Assembly (NCBI GenBank): GCA_964019695.1
Contig: CAXHUL010000214.1
Location: forward strand, 434,001-498,000
Source of the DNA: Loripinus fragilis
Lineage: Eukaryota > Mollusca > Bivalvia > Lucinida > Lucinidae
DNA: 64,000 nt
Direction: 5' to 3'
The notes beneath the pieces were generated by a model that was not told where the DNA came from, searched no databases, and saw nothing but the letters and a program-made list of their open reading frames with translations. Of this stretch, positions 1-13,545 are shown in pieces. Within the stretch, counting starts at the first letter, position 1. Each line of letters begins with the position of its first letter. The translations under genes and the position numbers were made by a program.

Positions 1-307
1 CCGACCTTCGCGAAAAGCCCCGGAACCTATTGCAAAGTGATGAGCAGTGCCCAGGAGCACCTCTCAGTCATTTGCGCAAAATTCCTTCGGCTACAAGTGG
101 CTCAAATAAGGGCGTGAAAATTGTGCCGAAAGCCCTTTCAGGGGCTATTGCTCGGCACTCGGGGGACGGAAAATTTTACGCAATGCCTCACAATGAAGCA
201 CTGGTCGGGGGCTAACTTCTGGCACCAGTTTCGAGCCCGTCCGTGAAAGTGACCCGCGCAAGTTTTAGGCCGGTTCGGCTACTCTGGCCTAATGGGGCCT
301 AATGGGA
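1..307. repeat. Partial satellite monomer at left edge
   Basis: This is the right-hand 307 bases of a monomer cut by the window edge, ending just before the first BglII site at 308. It matches the consensus except for base 1, which is C where other monomers have G. The array therefore continues to the left. Confidence 0.95.
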
Positions 308-2761
308 AGATCTTCTAATGCTCATAACTTTTTAATTTTCCGATGGAACGCTTTGAAATTTTCACCATTTGTAGACGGCCTCCCGTACTACAAACTGATG
401 CCCGTGTGGGCATGATGAAAATAGTAGTTCGCGAGACGGAAGCGCGTAAAGCTTCGGGGCGGCAGACTTCCACACCCCGATAACTCGGTATCGAAACATT
501 GTTGCGGGCGGGTGCGCATGGCAATACCTGCGCCTCTGTTGGCCCTATCCGCGTGCAAAATCTAAAAGCGATCAGAGCCTTAGAAAGCGCGTACAACCAC
601 TATCCCCATTTGCCTTGGGCCCTATGGGAAAACAGGAAATATCATAATTGCGGTCCGGGGCGCGCGCGCACAATGATAATTTTCACACCCGAGTAAGCTC
701 TTTTATAGGTCAACATTTTGGAAAAAAAATTGGCTTGCTGCCCACAGCAGGAGCTGAGAACCATGCATTCGGAGGTTTTCACACCCCACCCACTAATGCC
801 CTCAAAGTTTGAGAAAACGCGACCTTCGCGAAAAGCCCCGGAACCTATTGCAAAGTGATGAGCAGTGCCCAGGAGCACCTCTCAGTCATTTGCGCAAAAT
901 TCCTTCGGCTACAAGTGGCTCAAATAAGGGCGTGAAAATTGTGCCGAAAGCCCTTTCAGGGGCTATTGCTCGGCACTCGGGGGACGGAAAATTTTACGCA
1001 ATGCCTCACAATGAAGCACTGGTCGGGGGCTAACTTCTGGCACCAGTTTCGAGCCCGTCCGTGAAAGTGACCCGCGCATGTTTTAGGCCGGTTCGGCTAC
1101 TCTGGCCTAATGGGGCCTAATGGGAAGATCTTCTAATGCTCATAACTTTTTAATTTTCCGATGGAACGCTTTGAAATTTTCACCATTTGTAGACGGCCTC
1201 CCGTACTACAAACTGATGCCCGTGTGGGCATGATGAAAATAGTAGTTCGCGAGACGGAAGCGCGTAAAGCTTCGGGGCGGCAGACTTCCACACCCCGATA
1301 ACTCGGTATCGAAACATTGGTGCGGGCGGGTGCGCATGGCAATACCTGCGCCTCTGTTGGCCCTATCCGCGTGCAAAATCTAAAAGCGATCAGAGCCTTA
1401 GAAAGCGCGTACAACCGCTATCCCCATTTGCCTTGTGCCCTATGGGAAAACAGGAAATATCATAATTGCGGTCCGGGGCGCGCGCGCACAATGATAATTT
1501 TCACACCCGAGTAAGCTCTTTTATAGGTCAACATTTTGGAAAAAAAATTGGCTTGCTGCCCACAGCAGGAGCTGAGAACCATGCATTCGGAGGTTTTCAC
1601 ACCCCACCCACTAATGCCCTCAAAGTTTGAGAAAACGCGACCTTCGCGAAAAGCCCCGGAACCTATTGCAAAGTGATGAGCAGTGCCCAGGAGCACCTCT
1701 CAGTCATTTGCGCAAAATTCCTTTGGCTACAAGTGGCTCAAATAAGGGCGTGAAAATTGTGCCGAAAGCCCTTTCAGGGGCTATTGCTCGGCACTCGGGG
1801 GACGGAAAATTTTACGCAATGCCTCACAATGAAGCACTGGTCGGGGGCTAACTTCTGGCACCAGTTTCGAGCCCGTCCGTGAAAGTGACCCGCGCAAGTT
1901 TTAGGCCGGTTCGGCTACTCTGGCCTAATGGGGCCTAATGGGAAGATCTTCTAATGCTCATAACTTTTTAATTTTCCGATGGAACGCTTTGAAATTTTAA
2001 CCATTTGTAGACGGCCTCCCGTACTACAAACTGATGCCCGTGTGGGCATGATGAAAATAGTAGTTCGCGAGACGGAAGCGCGTAAAGCTTCGGGGCGGCA
2101 GACTTCCACACCCCGATAACTCGGTATCGAAACATTGTTGCGGGCGGGTGCGCATGGCAATACCTGCGCCTCTGTTGGCCCTATCCGCGTGCAAAATCTA
2201 AAAGCGATCAGAGCCTTAGAAAGCGCGTACAACCGCTATCCCCATTTGCCTTGGGCCCTATGGGAAAACAGGAAATATCATAATTGCGGTCCGGGGCGCG
2301 CGCGCACAATGATAATTTTCACACCCGAGTAAGCTCTTTTATAGGTCAACATTTTGGAAAAAAAATTGGCTTGCTGCCCACAGCAGGAGCTGAGAACCAT
2401 GCATTCGGAGGTTTTCACACCCCACCCACTAATGCCCTCAAAGTTTGAGAAAACGCGACCTTCGCGAAAAGCCCCGGAACCTATTGCAAAGTGATGAGCA
2501 GTGCCCAGGAGCACCTCTCAGTCATTTGCGCAAAATTCCTTCGGCTACAAGTGGCTCAAATAAGGGCGTGAAAATTGTGCCGAAAGCCCTTTCAGGGGCT
2601 ATTGCTCGGCACTCGGGGGACGGAAAATTTTACGCAATGCCTCACAATGAAGCACTGGTCGGGGGCTAACTTCTGGCACCAGTTTCGAGCCCGTCCGTGA
2701 AAGTGACCCGCGCAAGTTTTAGGCCGGTTCGGCTACTCTGGCCTAATGGGGCCTAATGGGA

Positions 2762-3580
2762 AGATCTTCTAATGCTCATAACTTTTTAATTTTCCGATGG
2801 AACGCTTTGAAATTTTCACCATTTGTAGACGGCCTCCCGTACTACAAACTGATGCCCGTGTGGGCATGATGAAAATAGTAGTTCGCGAGACGGAAGCACG
2901 TAAAGCTTCGGGGCGGCAGACTTCCACACCCCGATAACTCGGTATCGAAACATTGTTGCGGGCGGGTGCGCATGGCAATACCTGCGCCTCTGTTGGCCCT
3001 ATCCGCGTGCAAAATCTAAAAGCGATCAGAGCCTTAGAAAGCGCGTACAACCGCTATCCCCATTTGCCTTGGGCCCTATGGGAAAACAGGAAATATCATA
3101 ATTGCGGTCCGGGGCGCGCGCGCACAATGATAATTTTCACACCCGAGTAAGCTCTTTTATAGGTCAACATTTTGGAAAAAAAATTGGCTTGCTGCCCACA
3201 GCAGGAGCTGAGAACCATGCATTCGGAGGTTTTCACACCCCACCCACTAATGCCCTCAAAGTTTGAGAAAACGCGACCTTCGCGAAAAGCCCCGGAACCT
3301 ATTGCAAAGTGATGAGCAGTGCCCAGGAGCACCTCTCAGTCATTTGCGCAAAATTCCTTCGGCTACAAGTGGCTCAAATAAGGGCGTGAAAATTGTGCCG
3401 AAAGCCCTTTCAGGGGCTATTGCTCGGCACTCGGGGGACGGAAAATTTTTACGCAATGCCTCACAATGAAGCACTGGTCGGGGGCTAACTTCTGGCACCA
3501 GTTTCGAGCCCGTCCGTGAAAGTGACCCGCGCAAGTTTTAGGCCGGTTCGGCTACTCTGGCCTAATGGGGCCTAATGGGA
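2762..3580. repeat. 819-bp monomer with one inserted T
   Basis: The unit is one base longer than consensus because the T4 run in gaaaatttt has become T5 at 3446-3450. No other length change is present. It is a private homopolymer slippage event or a sequencing error. Confidence 0.85.
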
Positions 3581-4997
3581 AGATCTTCTAATGCTCATAA
3601 CTTTTTAATTTTCCGATGGAACGCTTTGAAATTTTCACCATTTGTAGACGGCCTCCCGTACTACAAACTGATGCCCGTGTGGGCATGATGAAAATAGTAG
3701 TTCGCGAGACGGAAGCGCGTAAAGCTTCGGGGCGGCAGACTTCCACACCCCGATAACTCGGTATCGAAACATTGTTGCGGGCGGGTGCGCATGGCAATAC
3801 CTGCGCCTCTGTTGGCCCTATCCGCGTGCAAAATCTAAAAGCGATCAGAGCCTTAGAAAGCGCGTACAACCGCTATCCCCATTTGCCTTGGGCCCTATGG
3901 GAAAACAGGAAATATCATAATTGCGGTCCGGGGCGCGCGCACACAATGATAATTTTCACACCCGAGTAAGCTCTTTTATAGGTCAACATTTTGGAAAAAA
4001 AATTGGCTTGCTGCCCACAGCAGGAGCTGAGAACCATGCATTCGGAGGTTTTCACACCCCACCCACTAATGCCCTCAAAGTTTGAGAAAACGCGACCTTC
4101 GCGAAAAGCCCCGGAACCTATTGCAAAGTGATGAGCAGTGCCCAGGAGCACCTCTCAGTCATTTGCGCAAAATTCCTTCGGCTACAAGTGGCTCAAATAA
4201 GGGCGTGAAAATTGTGCCGAAAGCCCTTTCAGGGGCTATTGCTCGGCACTCGGGGGACGGAAAATTTTACGCAATGCCTCACAATGAAGCACTGGTCGGG
4301 GGCTAACTTCTGGCACCAGTTTCGAGCCCGTCCGTGAAAGTGACCCGCGCAAGTTTTAGGCCGGTTCGGCTACTCTGGCCTAATGGGGCCTAATGGGAAG
4401 ATCTTCTAATGCTCATAACTTTTTAATTTTCCGATGGAACGCTTTGAAATTTTCACCATTTGTAGACGGCCTCCCGTACTACAAACTGATGCCCGTGTGG
4501 GCATGATGAAAATAGTAGTTCGCGAGACGGAAGCGCGTAAAGCTTCGGGGCGGCAGACTTCCACACCCCGATAACTCGGTATCGAAACATTGTTGCGGGC
4601 GGGTGCGCATGGCAATACCTGCGCCTCTGTTGGCCCTATCCGCGTGTAAAATCTAAAAGCGATCAGAGCCTTAGAAAGCGCGTACAACCGCTATCCCCAT
4701 TTGCCTTGGGCCCTATGGGAAAACAGGAAATATCATAATTGCGGTCCGGGGCGCGCGCGCACAATGATAATTTTCACACCCGAGTAAGCTCTTTTATAGG
4801 TCAACATTTTGGAAAAAAAATTGGCTTGCTGCCCACAGCAGGAGCTGAGAACCATGCATTCGGAGGTTTTCACACCCCACCCACTAATGCCCTCAAAGTT
4901 TGAGAAAACGCGACCTTCGCGAAAAGCCCCGGAACCTATTGCAAAGTGATGAGCAGTGCCCAGGAGCACCTCTCAGTCATTTGCGCAAAATTCCTTC

Positions 4998-7451
4998 GGC
5001 TACAAGTGGCTCAAATAAGGGCGTGAAAATTGTGCCGAAAGCCCTTTCAGGGGCTATTGCTCGGCACTCGGGGGACGGAAAATTTTACGCAATGCCTCAC
5101 AATGAAGCACTGGTCGGGGGCTAACTTCTGGCACCAGTTTCGAGCCCGTCCGTGAAAGTGACCCGCGCAAGTTTTAGGCCGGTTCGGCTACTCTGGCCTA
5201 ATGGGGCCTAATGGGAAGATCTTCTAATGCTCATAACTTTTTAATTTTCCGATGGAACGCTTTGAAATATTCACCATTTGTAGACGGCCTCCCGTACTAC
5301 AAACTGATGCCCGTGTGGGCATGATGAAAATAGTAGTTCGCGAGACGGAAGCGCGTAAAGCTTCGGGGCGGCAGACTTCCACACCCCGATAACTCGGTAT
5401 CGAAACATTGTTGCGGGCGGGTGCGCATGGCAATACCTGCGCCTCTGTTGGCCCTATCCGCGTGCAAAATCTAAAAGCGATCAGAGCCTTAGAAAGCGCG
5501 TACAACCGCTATCCCCATTTGCCTTGGGCCCTATGGGAAAACAGGAAATATCATAATTGCGGTCCGGGGCGCGCGCGCACAATGATAATTTTCACACCCG
5601 AGTAAGCTCTTTTATAGGTCAACATTTTGGAAAAAAAATTGGCTTGCTGCCCACAGCAGGAGCTGAGAACCATGCATTCGGAGGTTTTCACACCCCACCA
5701 ACTAATGCCCTCAAAGTTTGAGAAAACGCGACCTTCGCGAAAAGCCCCGGAACCTATTGCAAAGTGATGAGCAGTGCCCAGGAGCACCTCTCAGTCATTT
5801 GCGCAAAATTCCTTCGGCTACAAGTGGCTCAAATAAGGGCGTGAAAATTGTGCCGAAAGCCCTTTCAGGGGCTATTGCTCGGCACTCGGGGGACGGAAAA
5901 TTTTACGCAATGCCTCACAATGAAGCACTGGTCGGGGGCTAACTTCTGGCACCAGTTTCGAGCCCGTCCGTGAAAGTGACCCGCGCAAGTTTTAGGCCGG
6001 TTCGGCTACTCTGGCCTAATGGGGCCTAATGGGAAGATCTTCTAATGCTCATAACTTTTTAATTTTCCGATGGAACGCTTTGAAATTTTCACCATTTGTA
6101 GACGGCCTCATGTACTACAAACTGATGCCCGTGTGGGCATGATGAAAATAGTAGTTCGCGAGACAGAAGTACGTAAAGCTTCGGGGCGGCAGACTTCCAC
6201 ACCCCGATAACTCGGTATCGAAACATTGTTGCGGGCGGGTGCGCATGGCAATACCTGCGCCTCTGTTGGCCCTATCCGCGTGCAAAATCTAAAAGCGATC
6301 AGAGCCTTAGAAAGCGCGTACAACCGCTATCCCCATTTGCCTTGGGCCCTATGGGAAAACAGGAAATATCATAATTGCGGTCCGGGGCGCGCGCGCACAA
6401 TGATAATTTTCACACCCGAGTAAGCTCTTTTATAGGTCAACATTTTGGAAAAAAAATTGGCTTGCTGCCCACAGCAGGAGCTGAGAACCATGCATTCGGA
6501 GGTTTTCACACCCCACCCACTAATGCCCTCAAAGTTTGAGAAAACGCGACCTTCGCGAAAAGCCCCGGAACCTATTGCAAAGTGATGAGCAGTGCCCAGG
6601 AGCACCTCTCAGTCATTTGCGCAAAATTCCTTCGGCTACAAGTGGCTCAAATAAGGGCGTGAAAATTGTGCCGAAAGCCCTTTCAGGGGCTATTGCTCGG
6701 CACTCGGGGGACGGAAAATTTTACGCAATGCCTCACAATGAAGCACTGGTAGGGGGCTAACTTCTGGCACCAGTTTCGAGCCCGTCTGTGAAAGTGACCC
6801 GCGCAAGTTTTAGGCCGGTTCGGCTACTCTGGCCTAATGGGGCCTAATGGGAAGATCTTCTAATGCTCATAACTTTTTAATTTTCCGATGGAACGCTTTG
6901 AAATTTTCACCATTTGTAGACGGCCTCCCGTACTACAAACTGATGCCCGTGTGGGCATGATGAAAATAGTAGTTCGCGAGATGGAAGCGCGTAAAGCTTC
7001 GGGGCAGCAGACTTCCACACCCCGATAACTCGGTATCGAAACATTGTTGCGGGCGGGTGCGCATGGCAATACCTGCGCCTCTGTTGGCCCTATCCGCGTG
7101 CAAAATCTAAAAGCGATCAGAGCCTTAGAAAGCGCGTACAACCGCTATCCCCATTTGCCTTGGGCCCTATGGGAAAACAGGAAATATCATAATTGCGGTC
7201 CGGGGCGCGCGCGCACAATGATAATTTTCACACCCGAGTAAGCTCTTTTATAGGTCAACATTTTGGAAAAAAAATTGGCTTGCTGCCCACAGCAGGAGCT
7301 GAGAACCATGCATTCGGAGGTTTTCACACCCCACCCACTAATGCCCTCAAAGTTTGAGAAAACGCGACCTTCGCGAAAAGCCCCGGAACCTATTGCAAAG
7401 TGATGAGCAGTGCCCAGGAGCACCTCTCAGTCATTTGCGCAAAATTCCTTC
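4998..7451. repeat. Three-monomer block (2,454 bp), copy 1
   Basis: Three consecutive monomers carry nine diagnostic sites that recur exactly 2,454 bp later: T-to-A at 5269, C-to-A at 5700, CC-to-AT at 6110-6111, G-to-A at 6165, CG-to-TA at 6170-6171, C-to-A at 6751, C-to-T at 6787, C-to-T at 6982 and G-to-A at 7006. I found no difference between the two copies over this span. Edges are approximate: a private variant at 4647 is not copied at 7101, so the block starts somewhere in 4648-4998. Confidence 0.85.
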
Positions 7452-9905
7452 GGCTACAAGTGGCTCAAATAAGGGCGTGAAAATTGTGCCGAAAGCCCTT
7501 TCAGGGGCTATTGCTCGGCACTCGGGGGACGGAAAATTTTACGCAATGCCTCACAATGAAGCACTGGTCGGGGGCTAACTTCTGGCACCAGTTTCGAGCC
7601 CGTCCGTGAAAGTGACCCGCGCAAGTTTTAGGCCGGTTCGGCTACTCTGGCCTAATGGGGCCTAATGGGAAGATCTTCTAATGCTCATAACTTTTTAATT
7701 TTCCGATGGAACGCTTTGAAATATTCACCATTTGTAGACGGCCTCCCGTACTACAAACTGATGCCCGTGTGGGCATGATGAAAATAGTAGTTCGCGAGAC
7801 GGAAGCGCGTAAAGCTTCGGGGCGGCAGACTTCCACACCCCGATAACTCGGTATCGAAACATTGTTGCGGGCGGGTGCGCATGGCAATACCTGCGCCTCT
7901 GTTGGCCCTATCCGCGTGCAAAATCTAAAAGCGATCAGAGCCTTAGAAAGCGCGTACAACCGCTATCCCCATTTGCCTTGGGCCCTATGGGAAAACAGGA
8001 AATATCATAATTGCGGTCCGGGGCGCGCGCGCACAATGATAATTTTCACACCCGAGTAAGCTCTTTTATAGGTCAACATTTTGGAAAAAAAATTGGCTTG
8101 CTGCCCACAGCAGGAGCTGAGAACCATGCATTCGGAGGTTTTCACACCCCACCAACTAATGCCCTCAAAGTTTGAGAAAACGCGACCTTCGCGAAAAGCC
8201 CCGGAACCTATTGCAAAGTGATGAGCAGTGCCCAGGAGCACCTCTCAGTCATTTGCGCAAAATTCCTTCGGCTACAAGTGGCTCAAATAAGGGCGTGAAA
8301 ATTGTGCCGAAAGCCCTTTCAGGGGCTATTGCTCGGCACTCGGGGGACGGAAAATTTTACGCAATGCCTCACAATGAAGCACTGGTCGGGGGCTAACTTC
8401 TGGCACCAGTTTCGAGCCCGTCCGTGAAAGTGACCCGCGCAAGTTTTAGGCCGGTTCGGCTACTCTGGCCTAATGGGGCCTAATGGGAAGATCTTCTAAT
8501 GCTCATAACTTTTTAATTTTCCGATGGAACGCTTTGAAATTTTCACCATTTGTAGACGGCCTCATGTACTACAAACTGATGCCCGTGTGGGCATGATGAA
8601 AATAGTAGTTCGCGAGACAGAAGTACGTAAAGCTTCGGGGCGGCAGACTTCCACACCCCGATAACTCGGTATCGAAACATTGTTGCGGGCGGGTGCGCAT
8701 GGCAATACCTGCGCCTCTGTTGGCCCTATCCGCGTGCAAAATCTAAAAGCGATCAGAGCCTTAGAAAGCGCGTACAACCGCTATCCCCATTTGCCTTGGG
8801 CCCTATGGGAAAACAGGAAATATCATAATTGCGGTCCGGGGCGCGCGCGCACAATGATAATTTTCACACCCGAGTAAGCTCTTTTATAGGTCAACATTTT
8901 GGAAAAAAAATTGGCTTGCTGCCCACAGCAGGAGCTGAGAACCATGCATTCGGAGGTTTTCACACCCCACCCACTAATGCCCTCAAAGTTTGAGAAAACG
9001 CGACCTTCGCGAAAAGCCCCGGAACCTATTGCAAAGTGATGAGCAGTGCCCAGGAGCACCTCTCAGTCATTTGCGCAAAATTCCTTCGGCTACAAGTGGC
9101 TCAAATAAGGGCGTGAAAATTGTGCCGAAAGCCCTTTCAGGGGCTATTGCTCGGCACTCGGGGGACGGAAAATTTTACGCAATGCCTCACAATGAAGCAC
9201 TGGTAGGGGGCTAACTTCTGGCACCAGTTTCGAGCCCGTCTGTGAAAGTGACCCGCGCAAGTTTTAGGCCGGTTCGGCTACTCTGGCCTAATGGGGCCTA
9301 ATGGGAAGATCTTCTAATGCTCATAACTTTTTAATTTTCCGATGGAACGCTTTGAAATTTTCACCATTTGTAGACGGCCTCCCGTACTACAAACTGATGC
9401 CCGTGTGGGCATGATGAAAATAGTAGTTCGCGAGATGGAAGCGCGTAAAGCTTCGGGGCAGCAGACTTCCACACCCCGATAACTCGGTATCGAAACATTG
9501 TTGCGGGCGGGTGCGCATGGCAATACCTGCGCCTCTGTTGGCCCTATCCGCGTGCAAAATCTAAAAGCGATCAGAGCCTTAGAAAGCGCGTACAACCGCT
9601 ATCCCCATTTGCCTTGGGCCCTATGGGAAAACAGGAAATATCATAATTGCGGTCCGGGGCGCGCGCGCACAATGATAATTTTCACACCCGAGTAAGCTCT
9701 TTTATAGGTCAACATTTTGGAAAAAAAATTGGCTTGCTGCCCACAGCAGGAGCTGAGAACCATGCATTCGGAGGTTTTCACACCCCACCCACTAATGCCC
9801 TCAAAGTTTGAGAAAACGCGACCTTCGCGAAAAGCCCCGGAACCTATTGCAAAGTGATGAGCAGTGCCCAGGAGCACCTCTCAGTCATTTGCGCAAAATT
9901 CCTTC
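7452..9905. repeat. Three-monomer block (2,454 bp), copy 2
   Basis: This is the tandem copy of the preceding block, with the diagnostic variants at 7723, 8154, 8564-8565, 8619, 8624-8625, 9205, 9241, 9436 and 9460. None recurs in the next monomers, so the block exists as two copies only. The end lies between 9460 and 9906, where a private change breaks the correspondence. A recent unequal exchange out of register by three monomers would produce this. Confidence 0.85.
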
Positions 9906-12578
9906 AGCTACAAGTGGCTCAAATAAGGGCGTGAAAATTGTGCCGAAAGCCCTTTCAGGGGCTATTGCTCGGCACTCGGGGGACGGAAAATTTTACGCAA
10001 TGCCTCACAATGAAGCACTGGTCGGGGGCTAACTTCTGGCACCAGTTTCGAGCCCGTCCGTGAAAGTGACCCGCGCAAGTTTTAGGCCGGTTCGGCTACT
10101 CTGGCCTAATGGGGCCTAATGGGAAGATCTTCTAATGCTCATAACTTTTTAATTTTCCGATGGAACGCTTTGAAATTTTCACCATTTGTAGACGGCCTCC
10201 CGTACTACAAACTGATGCCCGTGTGGGCATGATGAAAATAGTAGTTCGCGAGACGGAAGCGCGTAAAGCTTCGGGGCGGCAGACTTCCACACCCCGATAA
10301 CTCGGTATCGAAACATTGTTGCGGGCGGGTGCGCATGGCAATACCTGCGCCTCTGTTGGCCCTATCCGCATGCAAAATCTAAAAGCGATCAGAGCCTTAG
10401 AAAGCGCGTACAACCGCTATCCCCATTTGCCTTGGGCCCTATGGGAAAACAGGAAATATCATAATTGCGGTCCGGGGCGCGCGCGCACAATGATAATTTT
10501 CACACCCGAGTAAGCTCTTTTATAGGTCAACATTTTGGAAAAAAAATTGGCTTGCTGCCCACAGCAGGAGCTGAGAACCATGCATTCGGAGGTTTTCACA
10601 CCCCACCCACTAATGCCCTCAAAGTTTGAGAAAACGCGACCTTCGCGAAAAGCCCCGGAACCTATTGCAAAGTGATGAGCAGTGCCCAGGAGCACCTCTC
10701 AGTCATTTGCGCAAAATTCCTTCGGCTACAAGTGGCTCAAATAAGGGCGTGAAAATTGTGCCGAAAGCCCTTTCAGGGGCTATTGCTCGGCACTCGGGGG
10801 ACGGAAAATTTTACGCAATGCCTCACAATGAAGCACTGGTCGGGGGCTAACTTCTGGCACCAGTTTCGAGCCCGTCCGTGAAAGTGACCCGCGCAAGTTT
10901 TAGGCCGGTTCGGCTACTCTGGCCTAATGGGGCCTAATGGGAAGATCTTCTAATGCTCATAACTTTTTAATTTTCCGATGGAACGCTTTGAAATTTTCAC
11001 CATTTGTAGACGGCCTCCCGTACTACAAACTGATGCCCGTGTGGGCATGATGAAAATAGTAGTTCGCGAGACGGAAGCGCGTAAAGCTTCGGGGCGGCAG
11101 ACTTCCACACCCCGATAACTCGGTATCGAAACATTGTTGCGGGCGGGTGCGCATGGCAATACCTGCGCCTCTGTTGGCCCTATCCGCGTGCAAAATCTAA
11201 AAGCGATCAGAGCCTTAGAAAGCGCGTACAACCGCTATCCCCATTTGCCTTGGGCCCTATGGGAAAACAGGAAATATCATAATTGCGGTCCGGGGCGCGC
11301 GCGCACAATGATAATTTTCACACCCGAGTAAGCTCTTTTATAGGTCAACATTTTGGAAAAAAAATTGGCTTGCTGCCCACAGCAGGAGCTGAGAACCATG
11401 CATTCGGAGGTTTTCACACCCCACCCACTAATGCCCTCAAAGTTTGAGAAAACGCGACCTTCGCGAAAAGCCCCGGAACCTATTGCAAAGTGATGAGCAG
11501 TGCCCAGGAGCACCTCTCAGTCATTTGCGCAAAATTCCTTCGGCTACAAGTGGCTCAAATAAGGGCGTGAAAATTGTGCCGAAAGCCTTTTCAGGGGCTA
11601 TTGCTCGGCACTCGGGGGACGGAAAATTTTACGCAATGCCTCACAATGAAGCACTGGTCGGGGGCTAACTTCTGGCACCAGTTTCGAGCCCGTCCGTGAA
11701 AGTGACCCGCGCAAGTTTTAGGCCGGTTCGGCTACTCTGGCCTAATGGGGCCTAATGGGAAGATCTTCTAATGCTCATAACTTTTTAATTTTCCGATGGA
11801 ACGCTTTGAAATTTTCACCATTTGTAGACGGCCTCCCGTACTACAAACTGATGCCCGTGTGGGCATGATGAAAATAGTAGTTCGCGAGACGGAAGCGCGT
11901 AAAGCTTCGGGGCGGCAGACTTCCACACCCCGATAACTCGGTATCCAAACATTGTTGCGGGCGGGTGCGCATGGCAATACCTGCGCCTCTGTTGGCCCTA
12001 TCCGCGTGCAAAATCTAAAAGCGATCAGAGCCTTAGAAAGCGCGTACAACCGCTATCCCCATTTGCCTTGGGCCCTATGGGAAAACAGGAAATATCATAA
12101 TTGCGGTCCGGGGCGCGCGCGCACAATGATAATTTTCACACCCGAGTAAGCTCTTTTATAGGTCAACATTTTGGAAAAAAAATTGGCTTGCTGCCCACAG
12201 CAGGAGCTGAGAACCATGCATTCGGAGGTTTTCACACCCCACCCACTAATGCCCTCAAAGTTTGAGAAAACGCGACCTTCGCGAAAAGCCCCGGAACCTA
12301 TTGCAAAGTGATGAGCAGTGCCCAGGAGCACCTCTCAGTCATTTGCGCAAAATTCCTTCGGCTACAAGTGGCTCAAATAAGGGCGTGAAAATTGTGCCGA
12401 AAGCCCTTTCAGGGGCAATTGCTCGGCACTCGGGGGATGGAAAATTTTACGCAATGCCTCACAATGAAGCACTGGTCGGGGGCTAACTTCTGGCACCAGT
12501 TTCGAGCCTGTCCGTGAAAGTGACCCGCGCAAGTTTTAGGCCGGTTCGGCTACTCTGGCCTAATGGGGCCTAATGGGA

Positions 12579-13396
12579 AGATCTTCTAATGCTCATAACT
12601 TTTTAATTTTCCGATGGAACGCTTTGAAATTTTCACCATTTGTAGACAGCCTCCCGTACTACAAACTGATGCCCGTGTGGGCATGATGAAAATAGTAGTT
12701 CGCGAGACGGAAGCGCGTAAAGCTTCGGGGCGGCAGACTTCCACACCTCGATAACTCGGTATCGAAACATTGTTGCGGGCGGGTGCGCATGGCAATACCT
12801 GCGCCTCTGTTGGCCCTATCCGCGTGCAAAATCTAAAAGCGATCAGAGCCTTAGAAAGCGCGTACAACCACTATCCCCATTTGCCTTGGGCCCTATGGGA
12901 AAACAGGAAATATCATAATTGCGGTCGGGGGCGCGCGCGCACAATGATAATTTTCACACCCGAGTAAGCTCTTTTATAGGTCAACATTTTGGAAAAAAAA
13001 TTGGCTTGCTGCACACAGCAGGAGCTGAGAACCATGCATTCGGAGGTTTTCACACCCCACCCACTAATGCCCTCAAAGTTTGAGAAAACGCGACCTTCGC
13101 GAAAAGCCCCGGAACCTATTGCAAAGTGATGAGCAGTGCCCAGGAGCACCTCTCAGTCATTTGTGCAAAATTCCTTCGGCTACAAGTGGCTCAAATAAGG
13201 GCGTGAAAATTGTGCCGAAAGCCCTTTCAGGGGCTATTGCTCGGCACTCGGGGGACGGAAAATTTTACGCAATGCCTCACAATGAAGCACTGGTCGGGGG
13301 CTAACTTCTGGCACCAGTTTCGAGCCCGTCCGTGAAAGTGACCCGCGCAAGTTTTAGGCCGGTTCGGCTACTCTGGCCTAATGGGGCCTAATGGGA
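12579..13396. repeat. Unusually diverged monomer
   Basis: The interval 12417-13164 around this unit carries nine substitutions: 12417, 12438, 12509, 12648, 12748, 12870, 12927, 13013 and 13164. Five are CpG transitions. The next monomer (13397-14214) is perfect consensus, so the contrast is sharp. The unit is still 818 bp with all main motifs. It looks like an older copy that escaped recent homogenisation. Confidence 0.75.
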
Positions 13397-13404
13397 AGAT
13401 CTTC
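13395..13404. other. 10-bp palindrome containing the BglII site
   Basis: The sequence gaagatcttc is a perfect palindrome with AGATCT at its centre (13397-13402). It recurs once in each monomer and I found no monomer in which it was lost. BglII digestion should reduce the array to an 818-bp ladder. Function is unknown; a dyad like this could be a protein-binding site, but nothing here proves it. Confidence 0.85.
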
Positions 13405-13486
13405 TAATGCTCATAACTTTTTAATTTTCCGATGGAACGCTTTGAAATTTTCACCATTTGTAGACGGCCTCCCGTACTACAAACTG

Positions 13487-13502
13487 ATGCCCGTGTGGGC
13501 AT
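13487..13502. other. Short perfect hairpin, 6-bp stem, 4-base loop
   Basis: The arms atgccc (13487-13492) and gggcat (13497-13502) are perfect inverted repeats around the loop gtgt. The element recurs in every monomer. In two monomers the loop carries a G-to-A change at a CpG (28213 and 39614) that leaves the stem intact. It resembles neither a rho-independent terminator, having no T-tract, nor an intact ribozyme core. Confidence 0.75.
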
Positions 13503-13537
13503 GATGAAAATAGTAGTTCGCGAGACGGAAGCGCGTA

Positions 13538-13543
13538 AAGCTT
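13538..13543. other. HindIII site, once per monomer
   Basis: AAGCTT lies 141 bases after the BglII site. It is present in each monomer I compared, including the one carrying the 49-bp deletion, where the site sits just left of the breakpoint. It gives a second independent 818-bp ladder for checking copy number and array continuity. Confidence 0.8.
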
Positions 13544-13545
13544 CG

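Noticed and set aside
3446..3450. T5 run in one monomer as a biological marker
   Set aside because: A single-base homopolymer change seen once cannot be told from sequencing error, so only the length effect was annotated.
13480..13515. Hammerhead ribozyme core around CTGATG and GAAA, as in some satellite transcripts
   Set aside because: The CTGATG is followed by C rather than A, and six bases separate the hairpin from GAAA, so the catalytic core is not formed. No alternative core was seen on the other strand.
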